Positions 34,150 through 44,750 of a stretch of 64,000 nt of DNA are shown here, in pieces. The position numbers and the translations under genes are program-made. Below the pieces are notes generated by a model, which was not told where the DNA came from, ran no database searches, and worked only from the letters and a program-made list of their open reading frames with translations. The number at the start of each line of letters is the position of its first letter. The stretch's first letter is position 1. The stretch comes from Lyophyllum atratum. Lineage: Eukaryota; Basidiomycota; Agaricomycetes; Agaricales; Lyophyllaceae. Location of the stretch: positions 664,026 through 728,025 of the forward strand of contig JACGCN010000028.1 of NCBI GenBank assembly GCA_014905825.1, read 5' to 3'.

Positions 34150-35433
34150 TTAAGGAGCGTCTTCCACGCGGACATATTCCGCTGTCTTAACGAGCTTAAA
34201 CAGCTGGCCAGGCGAGAAAGGAAAGATATCCTCGCCGCTGTTTTCAAACTGAACGTCGAAATGGCACGACCCCCGAGCGGTGGTAACGTAGTCTCTAACA
34301 AAAAAAAACGCCATTCTCGGCCACGTGGGGGTTGTCCTCCAATTTATTGATGAAGCTGACGCCGACCAGGGTTCGGGGGCTGTCCCGCCACTCCTGGAGC
34401 GCCCCTGGGGTCACTGGCTGGGCGTGCCGGCGCATGTCGGCGGGGATGAGCTCGGTGGGTTGAGGGGTCTCGTTCAAAGAGGCTCCCTGTTCCATGCGGA
34501 CGTATTCCGCTGTCTCAATGAGCTCAAACACCTCGTCAGGCGAGAGAGGAAAGATATCCTCGCCGCTGTCTTCAAACTGAAGGTCGAAATGACACGCCCC
34601 CCGCGTCGTGGTAACGAAGTCTCTAACAAAAAACATGCCGTTCTCGGACACGTAGAGGCTGTCCTCCGATTTGTTGATGAAGCCGACGCCGACCAGGGTT
34701 CGGGGGTTGTCCCGCCACTCCTGGAGCGCCCGCGGGGTCACTAACTGGGCATTCCCGCGCATGTCGGCGGGGATGAGCCTGGGTCGAGGATTCACGTTCA
34801 AAGAGGCTCCCGGAGTTATCTCACTGCCATAAACGAGATCGTAGGAATAAGGCAAATCGGAAGCGAAGTGAGCAGCTTACCGAGCATGCCGTTCCGTAGC
34901 TATCTTGACGACTTTGAGGCCCTCCGCCTCTGACCTGGTAGGATGGTTGAGAATGTGTTGCTCCATAAGAAGAACATAATTTGCCGCATATGTGGCGAGT
35001 AAGACGCGGCTGCGGATGGTAGGTGTCAAGATGAGCAATCATATGGATGGGAAAAAGACACGACATGGACGCACTCGTCAAACGACCTCGGCTTTTTCTC
35101 GCACTTCCGAGCCAAATCTTCGAGCGTAGCGTCGACGTCCGCGTACGTGCACCGCCCGATGGGTTTCTTTTTCTGCTGTTCTAGAGCCAATGTCCCCTGG
35201 GCTCGGGCGTGGGCTGCATTAATTTCGGCAGGATCGTGCCTCATAGCGTCGTTCTGTTGCTGCGCAAGCAGCAGGTAGTGGACGTACTTGCTGGCATAGA
35301 GGTCGAGTTCCTCAGGGGTGAATGGGATGCGTGGGGGAGGGTCATACAAGGACTTGCGAGCATATTCGGAGATGGTAAGACTTGGGTCATCGTACCAATT
35401 ACTGTGGGATTGACTGGAGACGGAAGAGGACAT
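34150..35433 (-). CDS. Locus A: unrecognised protein with internally duplicated C-terminal module, frame break in the second module
   Basis: I do not recognise this family. Exon 1 from the ATG at 35433 encodes SSSVSSQSHSNWYDDPSLT, FTPEELDLYASKYVHYLLLA and CTYADVDATLEDLARKCEKK. Exon 2 gives LLATYAANYVLLMEQHILNH and ends ATERHAR. After a GTAAGC-type intron ending near 34835, the last exon encodes a module with ALQEWRDNPRTLVGVGFINK, ENGMFFVRDFVTTTRGACHF and SGEDIFPLSPDEVFELIETA. The module is then repeated (ALQEWRDSPRTLVGVSFINK, ENGVFF). In the second module a T9 run at about 34303-34311 on the plus strand (A9) puts the frame out by one, giving an early stop. Beyond it the original frame would continue to the TAA at 34150-34152 (shared end VRVEDAP). 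The paralogue at locus B has a single module and no break. Confidence 0.65.
34170..34825. repeat. Two 328-bp tandem units inside locus A
   Basis: Units at about 34170-34497 and 34498-34825 repeat the C-terminal module of the locus A gene. Shared runs include AGATATCCTCGCCGCTGT, GACGCCGACCAGGGTTCGGG and GGGATGAGC. The period of 328 bp is not a multiple of three, so the homopolymer difference and the period are linked. Locus B has only one unit. Confidence 0.75.
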
Positions 35434-35959
35434 TGCGCGGGGAACGTTGCGAACGTTGGACAGAGGGGTCGGAGCGCCTTATATAGGTTGGACCCAAGGG
35501 TGGCCACTGTGGCCACGACTGGGAGGTGTGTGTGATCGATCTGATCCCCCATCGTTACGGTGCCGAACTGTTGTTCACTGAATAAGTCAGTCGTCTCATA
35601 CATTTACGAGCGCTTGGACAAAGTTTTGCTCTAGAGAAAGAGGAGAACAAGAGGGACGGCCAAAAAGAAGGCCGGACAATAAGTCGGTGGAAAGAATTCG
35701 AGGATGGTGAGAGGATGCGATATTGTCGAGTCTCAAGTCTCGACTTGTCCCCGACTCCGCTCGAATTGTCGCATGGGGCCGATGCGTCCGACGTCGATCA
35801 CTGGATTTACTTCAGAATCACTACTCTATCCTTCAATTCTGGTTCAATGCACTCCACAAGAGAAATGCACAGCATGGAAAGCATCGAATGAATCCTTGAC
35901 GGGGGAGAAGGTCAAGAGAAGGTACAGCTGTGAGATCTGCCGAAGATGATTTGTCTCTG
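35434..35959. other. Locus A upstream region up to the retroelement remnant
   Basis: It carries the promoter of the locus A gene and remains similar to 38497-38950 upstream of locus B until about 35890. After that the sequence is unique to this site. Confidence 0.5.
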
Positions 35960-37440
35960 GGGTAATGATGATAAGCATACTTGTCTTACTCCTCTACGAT
36001 TTCTGGAAGCTTCCAGATCTTCTCACTGCTTTGGAACTTGCTTCTGAGGCGCCCACTCAGCATCCGGATGGCTCTATGACTCACACCTATGCTAGTGAAT
36101 ACAAGAAGCATTACGAGTTCTTTGCCAAGTTGGAAGATCTCGAGGAGACATACCCTCTCCGATATTCTCTTGAGCTGCGGGCGCGTCGGGACATCTTAAC
36201 GATGTCTTATTTGATTGGGGTGTTTACGCCCTTGAGGTTACTGTTCTCAAGGGAGCACAGGAATTGGCTGCTCTGCTTGCGTCTTCTTCTCGTCGGGGCC
36301 CTGGCCCTGACTCCCGTGCTGCCAAAGTCCCTCGCCCGTCCTTTCGGTCAGACGTCGTCTCGCGCCGCGCGAAGGAGGTTCCTCGGGTACATTTTTTCGA
36401 GACTCGGGTCCTTCATATAGCATCTGCGGGAGAGGACACCGCTACCGCGCGAGCATCCAACCGCCATCACTTCCTTTGAGGATGTGAAACCCCTTTTCTC
36501 TCGACTTAGCGTCGGACAACATCATCTAGGCTGTTAAGGTGTATTCAAGGATCCTCACCCATGACCCAAGTGACTTTGTACGCTTTGGTACCATCTGGAA
36601 CCTCGCACGTCTCTGTGACGGTCGACACGGAGGAGATTTCTCCATGCCTGCAGCCTGTGAGGGAGACCATCCAGCCCTCGAGAGACATGCCTCTTGCGCA
36701 CGGGTCACTGATGGTCGCATCCTGATGTGTCTACCCTTCACTCCTTGCTTGACCACAATCCTTTGCCGTATCATGATCTTTCCGAGGCCATTCATGTTCG
36801 TCCGCGCCCTACTCATGCATCCCCTCACGATGTCAAGCTCTTTGAGCGCGTTATTCATCCCTACAGTGTAGACGGCTTCTGCACCCTACTGGAAAAGCAT
36901 AATCTCTCCTCCTTGTATCCCCACTTAATCACTAACCATCACGCATGGGTTTCCTCTCGACACTCTCCCGCTCCTCACTGAATGCATCGTCATACAAAAA
37001 GCATCCTTCCGTTGATCATGTCCCTTCGGTCGTGCAAGAATGTATTGATACCGAGATTGCTGCAGGCCGCGTGTCGGAGCCTTTCTCGCTCGCAGACATT
37101 GAGCGCAGTCTTCGGGGCCCTATATACTGTTCTCCTTTTCTTGTCTCATAGCAGCATCTGGGTCCCGGCTTGCCTCCCGGTATCGTGTTTGCTGCGATCT
37201 CTTAGAATGGTATCCGGTTTCAGGCATGCCATCCGTCAATAGTTTGATCTCCAAAGATGACTTTCCTACTCGATTTGATATGGCGTTCAAAGTTGCTGAA
37301 GCGGTGAGTTTCTTGGTGCTTCTTACCACCGCCCAGTGCACATTCTCCACTGTTTACTCTATACTCTCTACCCTCTACCCCACATGTCGCGACACTACAT
37401 ATTCGAGAAGACTTAACATTGACTTTACAAGACAGCAGAC
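35960..37440 (+). mobile_element. Retroelement remnant (gag-like and reverse-transcriptase-like fragments)
   Basis: Fragments match the gag and polymerase regions of a retroelement family common in Agaricomycetes that I associate with tyrosine-recombinase (DIRS-like) elements. The gag-like part is 35990-36290 (KLPDLLTALELASEAPTQHP, THTYASEYKKHYEFFAKLED). The RT-like part is 36840-37310, in shifting frames (VDGFCTLLEKHNLSSLYPHL, DTEIAAGRVSEPFSLADIER, PSVNSLISKDDFPTRFD). The zinc-knuckle part of gag, the RT active site, RNase H and any recombinase are missing or unrecognisable, and stops interrupt every frame. No terminal repeats were seen. It cannot be active. Its position exactly between loci A and B is noted under findings. 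Confidence 0.65.
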
Positions 37441-38950
37441 GGCATGAATACATGATGACAGACGGTTTCGACGACAAACGATTTCGTACCAAACGAGAGC
37501 CTGATTGTCAGAATACTACTCAAGGAGCGTCTTCCACGCGGACGTATTCCGCTTTCTGAATGAGTTCAAGCAGGTGGCCAGGCGAGAAAGGAAAGATATC
37601 CTCGCCGCTGTTTTCAAACTGAACGTCGAAATGGCACGACCCCCGCGCGGTGGTAACGTAATCTCGAACAAAAAACACGCTGTCCTCGGCCTCGTAGGGG
37701 CTGTCCGACGATGTGTTGATGAAGGCGACGCCGACCAGGGATGGGAGGTCGGCCCGCCACACCTGGAGTTGATCGTAGGTCACTGTCTGGGCGCTATCAC
37801 GCAATTGGGCGGGGATGAGCTCGATATCGGGTTTGGGAGTCTCGTTCAAAGAGGCTCCCTGCCAATTGGGGGGAGTTGGCAACATACTGCCATCAACGAG
37901 ATCGTAAGAACAAGGCAAATCGAAAGCGAAGTGAGCAGCTTACCTAGCAAGCCGTTCCTTAGCCATCCTGATGACTGTGAGGGCATCCGCGTCAAATCTG
38001 GTAGGATGCCGGAGAACGTGCTCCTTCATAAGCAGGACGTAATTCGCCGCGTATGTGGTGAGTAAGATGCGGCTGCGCATACGAGAAGTAGGTGAGCAAT
38101 CGTATGGATGGGAAAAAGACACGACTGCACGCACTCCTCAAGCGACCTCGGCGTTCTCTTGCACTTCCGAGCCAAATCGTCGAGCGTAGCGTCGATGTCC
38201 GCGTAGGTGTACAGCTCAAGGGGTTTCTTATTCGTCTGTTCTAGAGCCATTGTCTCCATGGCTCGGGCGTACGCCGCAGGAATTGCGGCACGATCATGCG
38301 CCATAGCAGCGTCCTGTTCCCGCGCAAGCTGCGAGTAGTGGACGTACTTGCTGACATAGTCTTCGAGTTCCTCAGGCGTGAATCGGACGCGTGGGCGAGG
38401 GTCATCCAAGGCCTTGTGATCGTATTGGATGATGGTCAGATTTGCGGAGTCATCGTACCAATTACGGTGGGATCGACTGGAGACGGAAGAGGTCATCGCG
38501 CGGGGAACGTTTTGAACGTTGGCCAGAGGGGTGGGAGCGCCTTCTAATTATATTATATAGGTTGGACCGAAGGGTGGCCACGACTCGAAGGTGTGTGTGA
38601 TCGATCTGGTGTGTTACGGTGCCGAACTGTTGTGTACGTACTGAACATAATGGGACCTCAATAAGTCGGTCGTCTCCTACATTCACGAGCGCTTGAACAA
38701 GGTTTTGCTGTAGAGGAAGAGGAGAAGAAGAGGAAAAGCCGGATAACGCCAAGTAAGGTGGTGGAAAGTATTCGAGGATGGTGAGAGAATGCCAACCATT
38801 GTCGACTTGTCCTCGACTCCGCTTGGATTGTTCCACCCATCATGCATCCAACGTCGATCACTGCATTTACCTCATAATCACCACTCTATCCTCCAATTCT
38901 AGTTCAAGGCACTCCGCAAGAGATATTTTCGCAGCTGCACGCTGAATGGA
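37386..38950. repeat. Duplicated block, copy B (locus B)
   Basis: Counterpart of 34021-35890. It covers the complete locus B gene plus both flanks. It has one C-terminal module instead of two. Confidence 0.75.
37520..38496 (-). CDS. Locus B: unrecognised protein, paralogue of locus A
   Basis: Exon 1 from the ATG at 38496 encodes TSSVSSRSHRNWYDDSANLT, FTPEELEDYVSKYVHYSQLA and YTYADIDATLDDLARKCKRT. Exon 2 gives ILLTTYAANYVLLMKEHVLR and ends MAKERLAR. A GTAAGC intron ending GGCAG leads to exon 3 with MLPTPPNWQGASLNETPKPD, LVGVAFINTSSDSPYEAEDS, VFFVRDYVTTARGSCHFDVQ and FPFSPGHLLELIQKAEYVRV, with TGA at 37520-37522. The product has about 280 residues. There is no signal peptide or membrane helix, the N-terminal half is helical and charged, and the C-terminal half is mixed beta-like. 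No catalytic motif is evident. The frame is intact throughout. Function is unknown; the pair appears lineage-restricted, which is a guess without a database search. Confidence 0.65.
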
Positions 38951-39507
38951 AAGCATAGATCTGACACTTCTTCCCAGCTGACTCCCCTCTTTACTTACTC
39001 TCCCCGGACTTTGCCTCGCGGGATACATCGTCCTCTATCAAATCTATCACCTCTTCCAGGACGCATTAGTGCCAATCGACACACACCGCTGTCGACCGTT
39101 GTCGATGCCTTATCCCGATTTTCCGCAGGTTCACGTGTCGGTACGATAGGCGGCACTTGCAGGACGTATTCAAGTCCCATTTCCGACACATACACTTACC
39201 CCGTTGTTTCCGTGAATGCACGACGCGAAGAGCACGATAATACGCGTCGGGGAGGCAGTCGTGTTTGACCACGTCTCTTACAGACTAGCTCCTGCACCTT
39301 CCAGATCGAACAGCACCTCCAAGGGCATTGAGTCGGGACGTTGGTCACGTAACTACGCATCTCCCTTCGCCAAACGACGACGTGAGAGGCTACAAACCGA
39401 GATTACGGTGCTAAAAGGTATGTGCTCTCCGCGTATGCAGGGAGCGTTGACCCGGCACTGACTGATACCACCAGGATCAGAGCAGAGCACGACATATCAT
39501 ACCGCCC
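38497..39507. other. Intergenic region between locus B and the chromate-type transporter
   Basis: The first 450 bp are the locus B promoter, similar to that of locus A. A plus-strand open frame at 39216-39461 followed by a GTATGT donor could be a small exon, but it has no recognisable protein features. Confidence 0.4.
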
Positions 39508-39665
39508 TCACCCCCCCACCCCCCTCCCAACCGCCCCCCACCACCCCACCCCCGCCACCCCCCCCACCAAAATCGCCACAGGCGGCAACACCCCACCCCA
39601 CTCCACCCCCGCAAACGTCCCCGCCGCCACCACCACCCACCACCCCTCCCCCCCCAAACTCCCCC
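39505..39665. repeat. C-rich low-complexity tract
   Basis: About 160 bp dominated by C runs with CCACCC and CCCCCC motifs on the plus strand. On the minus strand it encodes the Gly/Val/Trp-rich C-terminal end of the chromate-type transporter, so it is partly coding. Confidence 0.6.
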
Positions 39666-41175
39666 CCTTCTCCCTCCCAGGCGCCAGGTACCCAATCTCC
39701 CACAGCCTGTACACGGCGGTATAGACGAGCCCGACAGCAGCGGCGTTGACACCCCTTAGGACGCTCAGCACCGCGCGCCGTTTTCGGAGTACGCGCCAGA
39801 GGGACTGGAACCGAGGGAGAGCCAGAGGCCTGGTGTGAAGATCCCGAGGAAGGCGAGGAGGGCGCCGAGGAATGTCGGTACGGTGCCGCCGTTGGACGGG
39901 CCCGCGACGGCTAGAGCACCGAGGTAGACGGCGAAGTTGAAGTTGGGCCCGGGCATGGCTTGGATCACGGCCAAGCCAAGAAGGAAGTCGCGCGGGGACA
40001 CCCAGCCCGGTGCCACCACGTAGTCGCGGAGGAGGGGGATGACGACGGGTCCCCCGCCGAAGATGATCGTGCCCGCGAGGAACATGTTCGTGAAGAGGGA
40101 GAGGAGGCGCGGGGCGGGGTGGAGCGCGCTGCGCAGGGATATGAACGCTGCGAATACGAGGAAGAATGTGAGGAGGAGGGAGAGGCCGAGGGTGATGGGG
40201 ATGGAGTGCGCGGATATGTCGATTTGGGAGGGCTGGGGCTGCGCGGTGGGTGGGGTTGGTTCTTCGATGGGAGGAGAGGATGTGGTGGTGGGCCGTCTAT
40301 GGACGACTTGGTTTGCTCCAGCCTCGGGTGCAGCAACAGGCTTCACATCCTCCATCGGAACCTCCCCGTCCTCCGCACCCGCTTCCAGCTCCGGACGTGC
40401 CCGCCGTCTTCCTTCCCTCCGGCTCCTTTTCCAACCCAAATACCACCCCCCTCCCCACCAAATCCCAAAACGCCGTAACACACCCCCCACCCACAAGCAA
40501 CACAGGGAAATACCACAACGCACTATAACACACCCCCGCACACCCCCCAAACACCACCAAGAACCGCGTAAGAGGATCTGTGATCGCTTTCCTCGCAAGT
40601 TGCACCGCCGCCAACGCAATCAAGCCCACCGTCGCAGCGTTCAGTCCAGAGAGGAGTGCGTACGCGGGCCCGGGGAGTGTTTCAGCAATGTGCTGTATGC
40701 CGAGGGAGAAGGCGTACATGGAGAGGGCGGAGGGGAGGGACCAGAGGAGGAAGACGAGGAGGGCGGGGAGGAGGCCGGCGTGGATTTGCGCTATGTTGAA
40801 GAGCATCTTGGTGGAGCCTGGGCCGGGGAAGGCTTGGCAGACCGCGAAGAGTTCTTGGTACTGGTAACATACATCGTTTAGACATCGTTCTCAAGACGGA
40901 GAGGGGGGGAGACGCACGGTTTGTTCGTCGATCCAGGGGGTCTGTCCAGAGCCATCTACGAAGCGGCGGTGGAAGATCTGGAAGTGGACGGGCGGGCCGC
41001 CGAAGGAGGTGAAGCCGAGATCGTAGGTGGCGAGGAAGACATCTAGTAGGCGGGCTGGGAGGGGAGATGTGTTGGGTTCGTAGGGTAAACGTTCTGGTGT
41101 GGTGGGGTTTCTGAGCCTTGAGCTTGAGCGTCGGAGGCGCTGCCAGGCAGATAATATGAGGGAGGTGGAGGGCAT
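39508..41175 (-). CDS. Chromate-type ion transporter (CHR family, two CHR domains), one frame break
   Basis: Membrane transporters of the CHR family export chromate in bacteria and many fungi; their natural anion substrate is often unclear. Exon 1 from the ATG at 41175 carries DVFLATYDLGFTSFGGPPVH and FVDGSGQTPWIDEQT. Exon 2 continues YQELFAVCQAFPGPGSTKML, LLPALLVFLLWSLPSALSMY and TLPGPAYALLSGLNAATVGL. After a polar linker the second domain has AGTIIFGGGPVVIPLLRDYV and LGLAVIQAMPGPNFNFAVYL. The paired FGGPxxH / FGGGPVV and PGPGSTK / PGPNFNF motifs are hallmarks of the long-chain CHR form. Near 39808-39812 one base appears missing (LSLG followed by FQSLWRVLRKRR), after which the frame reads VNAAAVGLVYTAVYRLWEIG to the stop at 39508. 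Without the break the protein is full length. Confidence 0.82.
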
Positions 41176-41201
41176 CAGGGGGCGTTAGTTGTATCGATCA
41201 G

Positions 41202-41208
41202 TATATAA
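41202..41208 (-). promoter_or_regulatory. TATA-like element of the chromate-type transporter gene
   Basis: TATATAA on the plus strand (TTATATA on the minus) 27-33 bp upstream of the start codon. Orientation is ambiguous. Confidence 0.3.
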
Positions 41209-41414
41209 GGCTCTGTTCGCCAAGATCTTCTCGGGAGACATCAGTGCGAAAATTCCTGGAAGGAGGTGATGAATGGGACGTGTCGCATGGTGTTGTGACT
41301 ATTTCTGGCGCACGCACGTTCGTCGTTGGTTCAGATCTTCATAGGTGATCAAGTTTTGCAACATGTTTTTTGGCTTTGATTCGTATAATACCATAACCAA
41401 GAAACGCTCCCGAC

Positions 41415-42698
41415 CTACGCAATCCCCGCCTCCACATCCCTCTTAAACTGCCTCACAATCGGCTCCATCCCCCCCTCATCAACCCCAAACCCCAACCCCA
41501 CCGCATACCCATTATCAAACCTCGCCGGCCACGACCCCACAATCCTCCGATTCACCTCATCATCCCTAAACCTCACCCTCCCCAGCGCCTCCTCCCCGCC
41601 CACCTTCTCCAGCGCCTCCAACTCCTCGCGCACGGTGGCGGTGAAGCCCGGGAGGCAGACGACGCGGTGTGCGGGAGGAAGGAGGTGGGGGGAACGTGTT
41701 TGGCGTGGACGAAGTTGGAGATGGTGGTGTGGGGGGAGGCGAGCCAGGAGGGGAGGGAGAGGGCGGGGGAGGAGAGGGAGTCGCCGATGGGGCAGGTGGT
41801 TGGGAGGCCTTTGAGGGGCTCGCGGATGATGCCTGGGGGGTGGGGGGGAGGGGGGGGGGGTCAGTCATGGGGTCTGGGAGGAGGGAGGGGAGGGATAGGG
41901 AAGGGGATGGATAGGGAAGGGGACGTACCGGAGATGAAGGCAGAGGTGGCGTTGGAGGGGACGCCGGGGCGGACGACGATGGTGGGGAGGCGGAGGATGC
42001 GGCCGTCGATGAAGCCGCGGCGGGTGTATTCGTTGACGAGGAGCTCGGAGGTGAGCTTGCCCATGCCGTACGCGCCTTCCGGTGTCGCGATGGTAGAGGG
42101 GGTCACGATGTCGGGCTGTTGAGCGAATGGATTAGTATCCAGGTGGTGATGCGTGAAGGAGCGGAGGCGTACGAGGGGACCGCCGTATACGGCGAGTGAT
42201 GAGGTGAAGATGAACTTGATGAGTTGACCCTCCTGCGTCTTCTGGGCGCGCGTCGTCTCGAGGAGCGAGCGGACAGAGTCGACGTTCACCTGCGTCTCTA
42301 TTAGCACCCCTGAAAAGCAAACGAACGAGAAGCGACGAGTAAGCACCTTGAGACCGAGGTCGAAGTTATCCTCCGAACCACGGGACATTATCCCATGGAG
42401 ACAGTACACGGTGTCGGGGATACCAAGCGGTGTGGTGAACAGCCCTTCGATCTGCTGCTTGTCCGTCAAGTCGGCCTTGATCGTGGCTGCCTTGACACCC
42501 TCCGGAGCCTTGGGCTCCACGATGTCCGCCAGAATGAGCTGCACGTCTGGGGTTTTGGGATCAGCCTTTAGCGCGTGGGCGAGCTACGTTTGCCTAGTCA
42601 GAAACACTGTGCGATACGGTGGTAAGTGGTAAGGAGGAGGGACGTACGAGACCGCCGAGCCAGCCTGCAGCACCTGTGATGAGGACGACGTTGGGCAT
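41415..42698 (-). CDS. NAD-dependent sugar-acid dehydrogenase (D-erythronate dehydrogenase-like)
   Basis: This is an extended short-chain dehydrogenase of the epimerase family. The N-terminal Rossmann motif is VVLITGAAGWLGG (TGxxGxxG). Further landmarks are VQLILADIVEPKAPEGVKAA, DTVYCLHGIMSRGSEDNFDL, KFIFTSSLAVYGG (catalytic Ser region), and YGMGKLTSELLVNEYTRRGF (YxxxK). Then follow ILRLPTIVVRPG and, near the C-terminus, FTATVREELEALEKVGGEEA and RIVGSWPARFDNGYAVGLGF. This pattern matches the DenD-like group that oxidises C4 sugar acids such as D-erythronate with NAD+. The start is the ATG at 42698 and the stop is at 41415. Exons are separated by short introns. At a C6 run near 41690-41697 a base appears missing (FVHAKHVPP to PPAHRVVCLP). 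The neighbouring class II aldolase, transporter and regulator suggest a catabolic cluster. Confidence 0.82.
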
Positions 42699-43492
42699 GA
42701 TGAGAGGATGGAGATGGGATGGTCATGGGAGATGGAATGGGGAGACTATATATATACAAGGGAAGCGGTGGAAGGATGGGAAGGATGGGATGGACCAGCA
42801 GACCTGGTGTGTGTGGGCCGGCCGGAGGAGGGGAGGATCAAAGTATGAGGTCACGCGGGGTGCGGCGCCTAAATTGTTTTTCAGTCGGGGGGGCGTTGGC
42901 TGTTACGGATACCCCACGGTCCTATCTGCTTCCGGGTGATCATCGTTGGAATGAATGCGCCATTTTCGAGGTAGCTCGCTTTAGGCGTACGGGTACTCTG
43001 ACACGAGGAAACAGTAACCTACGAGACCGATTTGCTCCGACGTCATCGCTGTTGGCATGGACGACGAAGAGCACACCAGTTGGAAGAAGACTTATGAGAG
43101 AAATACTATCGCCAGCGTATTCCGGGGACAGTAGAAGTACGACCTACGTGTACATGGTTCGATGTAGTCCTTCTGGCCTCCCTCTATGTTACCTCAGCTG
43201 AAGGGGCTTTTCTCTCCACGCGTGCCTAATGTCCTAGATTTCCCGACCTTATGTCTTTGAATTCTTCCAATATTGAGATTAATCAGTGGCGCCAGGGCGG
43301 TAGAGGTCTTCACCCACATCCTTGGCCAGTCGATAGGGGCCTCACGTCAAGAAGCCGCCTCAACCTCGCTCCCAACACACTCAACACGAATCACCACGAG
43401 CTCAAGTCAAACCAGTCATAATTATTTGCGATACAGCACTTGTATCCTGCTATCCAACACAAAGGGACGAAACATCCATAAACCCGGCCATC
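42699..43492. other. Intergenic region, dehydrogenase promoter
   Basis: It contains the promoter of the dehydrogenase gene and the 3' flank of the aldolase gene, both on the minus strand. No further gene is supported; open frames overlapping 43273-43713 are antisense to the aldolase end. Confidence 0.5.
42747..42756 (-). promoter_or_regulatory. TATA box of the dehydrogenase gene
   Basis: A perfect TATATATATA run 49-58 bp upstream of the start codon at 42698, in an otherwise GC-rich region. Confidence 0.55.
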
Positions 43493-44750
43493 ACGCCTTC
43501 CCCGCCGACCCAAACAGCGTGAAGAACCGCTCGCACACCGCTGCGAACGCCTCCGTCGCAGCCTCCTGCGCCTCAGGGAACGGCTGCGTCAGCAGACTCT
43601 CACCCAGAGTCTTCGCATACGGATCGCGCGCCCAGCTGTTGACATTGATCTACACCACCTCACTGTCAAAATCAACGGGAACCGGTCGGAGGGGGAGGCA
43701 CGGACCTTGCTGACACCGTTCTTGATGCACTCGAGGAAGAGCTCGTCGGGGAGCTCATCCGTGCCGTGCAGACAGATGGGGACTTGCCTTTGAAGACTTT
43801 GTGTAGGTCTTTCAGACTGTGATGGGGTTCATGATGTCGGTGAACAAGGGAGAAAGCGCAAGGGGTTGGAAAGACGTACATCTGCTGCCTGAAGTTGGGT
43901 GGGTTGAGGTAGGAGCCGTGGAGGTTGCCGATACTGGGCGCTAGGATGATGGCGCCGGTCCTACATCATTCCAAGGTTAGTTGAGGGATGACGGAAGGAA
44001 GGGCAGGGGAAGGGGAAGGAACGCACCCTTTCATGAAAGTCTCCGCCTTTTCGGGCTTAGTGAGCTTCGCATCCGAGATCATACGGAGCCCCGCCTCGCC
44101 GCCCTCCAACCGTCCCAGCTCCACCTCCACCGCGACCCCAGCTTTCCGCGCGCGCTCGACATACGGGCGTGCGAGCTCGATGTTCTCCTCGTCCGTCTGT
44201 GTGGTTTGTTCATGAGTCGGGACTCGATCTGGGGGATGTGGGGAGAAGAGAAGAGAAGAAGGGCGCACCTCGGCGTGGCTGGCGTCGACCATGATGCTGT
44301 CGAATGCGGTGCCTTGTTCGGCGAGGCCGATGGCGAGCTCGAGGTGCTCGGGGTCGGTGGCGTGGTCGAGGTGCACGGCTATGGGTACGGAGGCTTGGTG
44401 CGCGCTTCGTTCGAATTCGGGGTCAGTCGATCGTCACGGGTAGATGGGTGTGATGGGGACTCACAGATCGAGGCAGAAGCGGAGGAAGGGGCCTTTGCCG
44501 TATGCGAGGGTTATGGGGAAGAGCTGGAGGATGGCTGGGCTGCGTGCGCGTTCTGCGGCGCGGACGAGTGCGACGGCCATTCCTGCGTCATAGCTGGCAG
44601 GAGAAAGATCAGGTAAGGTTGATGATGGAATGAAAGTGTGTGTGACTTGGGGGATGCGTACCATGTCTGGGACAGGATACCATATCCTTCACGCTCGGCC
44701 TTGTAGAGAATGTCGAGAGTGCGGTTTCCTGGAAAGTCGGAAGCAGACAT
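43493..44750 (-). CDS. Class II (zinc) ketose/fructose-bisphosphate aldolase-family protein
   Basis: These TIM-barrel enzymes split ketose phosphates by retro-aldol cleavage using a divalent metal. The ATG at 44750 gives SASDFPGNRTLDILYKAERE, then MAVALVRAAERARSPAILQL. Metal and active-site landmarks are IAVHLDHATDPEHLELA (the HLDH pair), FDSIMVDASHAE, and VAVEVELGRLEGGEAGL. They are followed by GAIILAPSIGNLHGSY, ICLHGTDELPDELFLECI and NGVSKINVNSWARDPY. The C-terminus is FAAVCERFFTLFGSAGKA, with TGA at 43493-43495. Near 43782 one base appears missing between FKGK and PICLHGTDEL, where KVPICLHG is expected. It resembles the fungal group distinct from glycolytic fructose-bisphosphate aldolase, related to enzymes acting on sugar-acid-derived ketose phosphates. 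It shares its upstream region with the MFS gene at 45310. Confidence 0.83.

Larger units (their letters stand above)
34021..35890. repeat. Duplicated block, copy A (locus A)
   Basis: Similar over its length to 37386-38950 (copy B) in the same orientation. Homology begins around a CGCGACACTA motif in both and ends after the gene's upstream region (shared ATGGAAAGCAT). Copy A is longer by about 328 bp because of an internal repeat. The two copies are separated by about 1.5 kb holding a retroelement remnant. Confidence 0.75.

Noticed and set aside
39505..39665. C-rich tract as a CRISPR-like or satellite array
   Set aside because: No regular repeat unit or spacers; it is low complexity and partly the coding end of the transporter.
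39960..40881. Long plus-strand open frames across the chromate-type transporter
   Set aside because: GC-rich antisense shadows; the transporter motifs on the minus strand are decisive.
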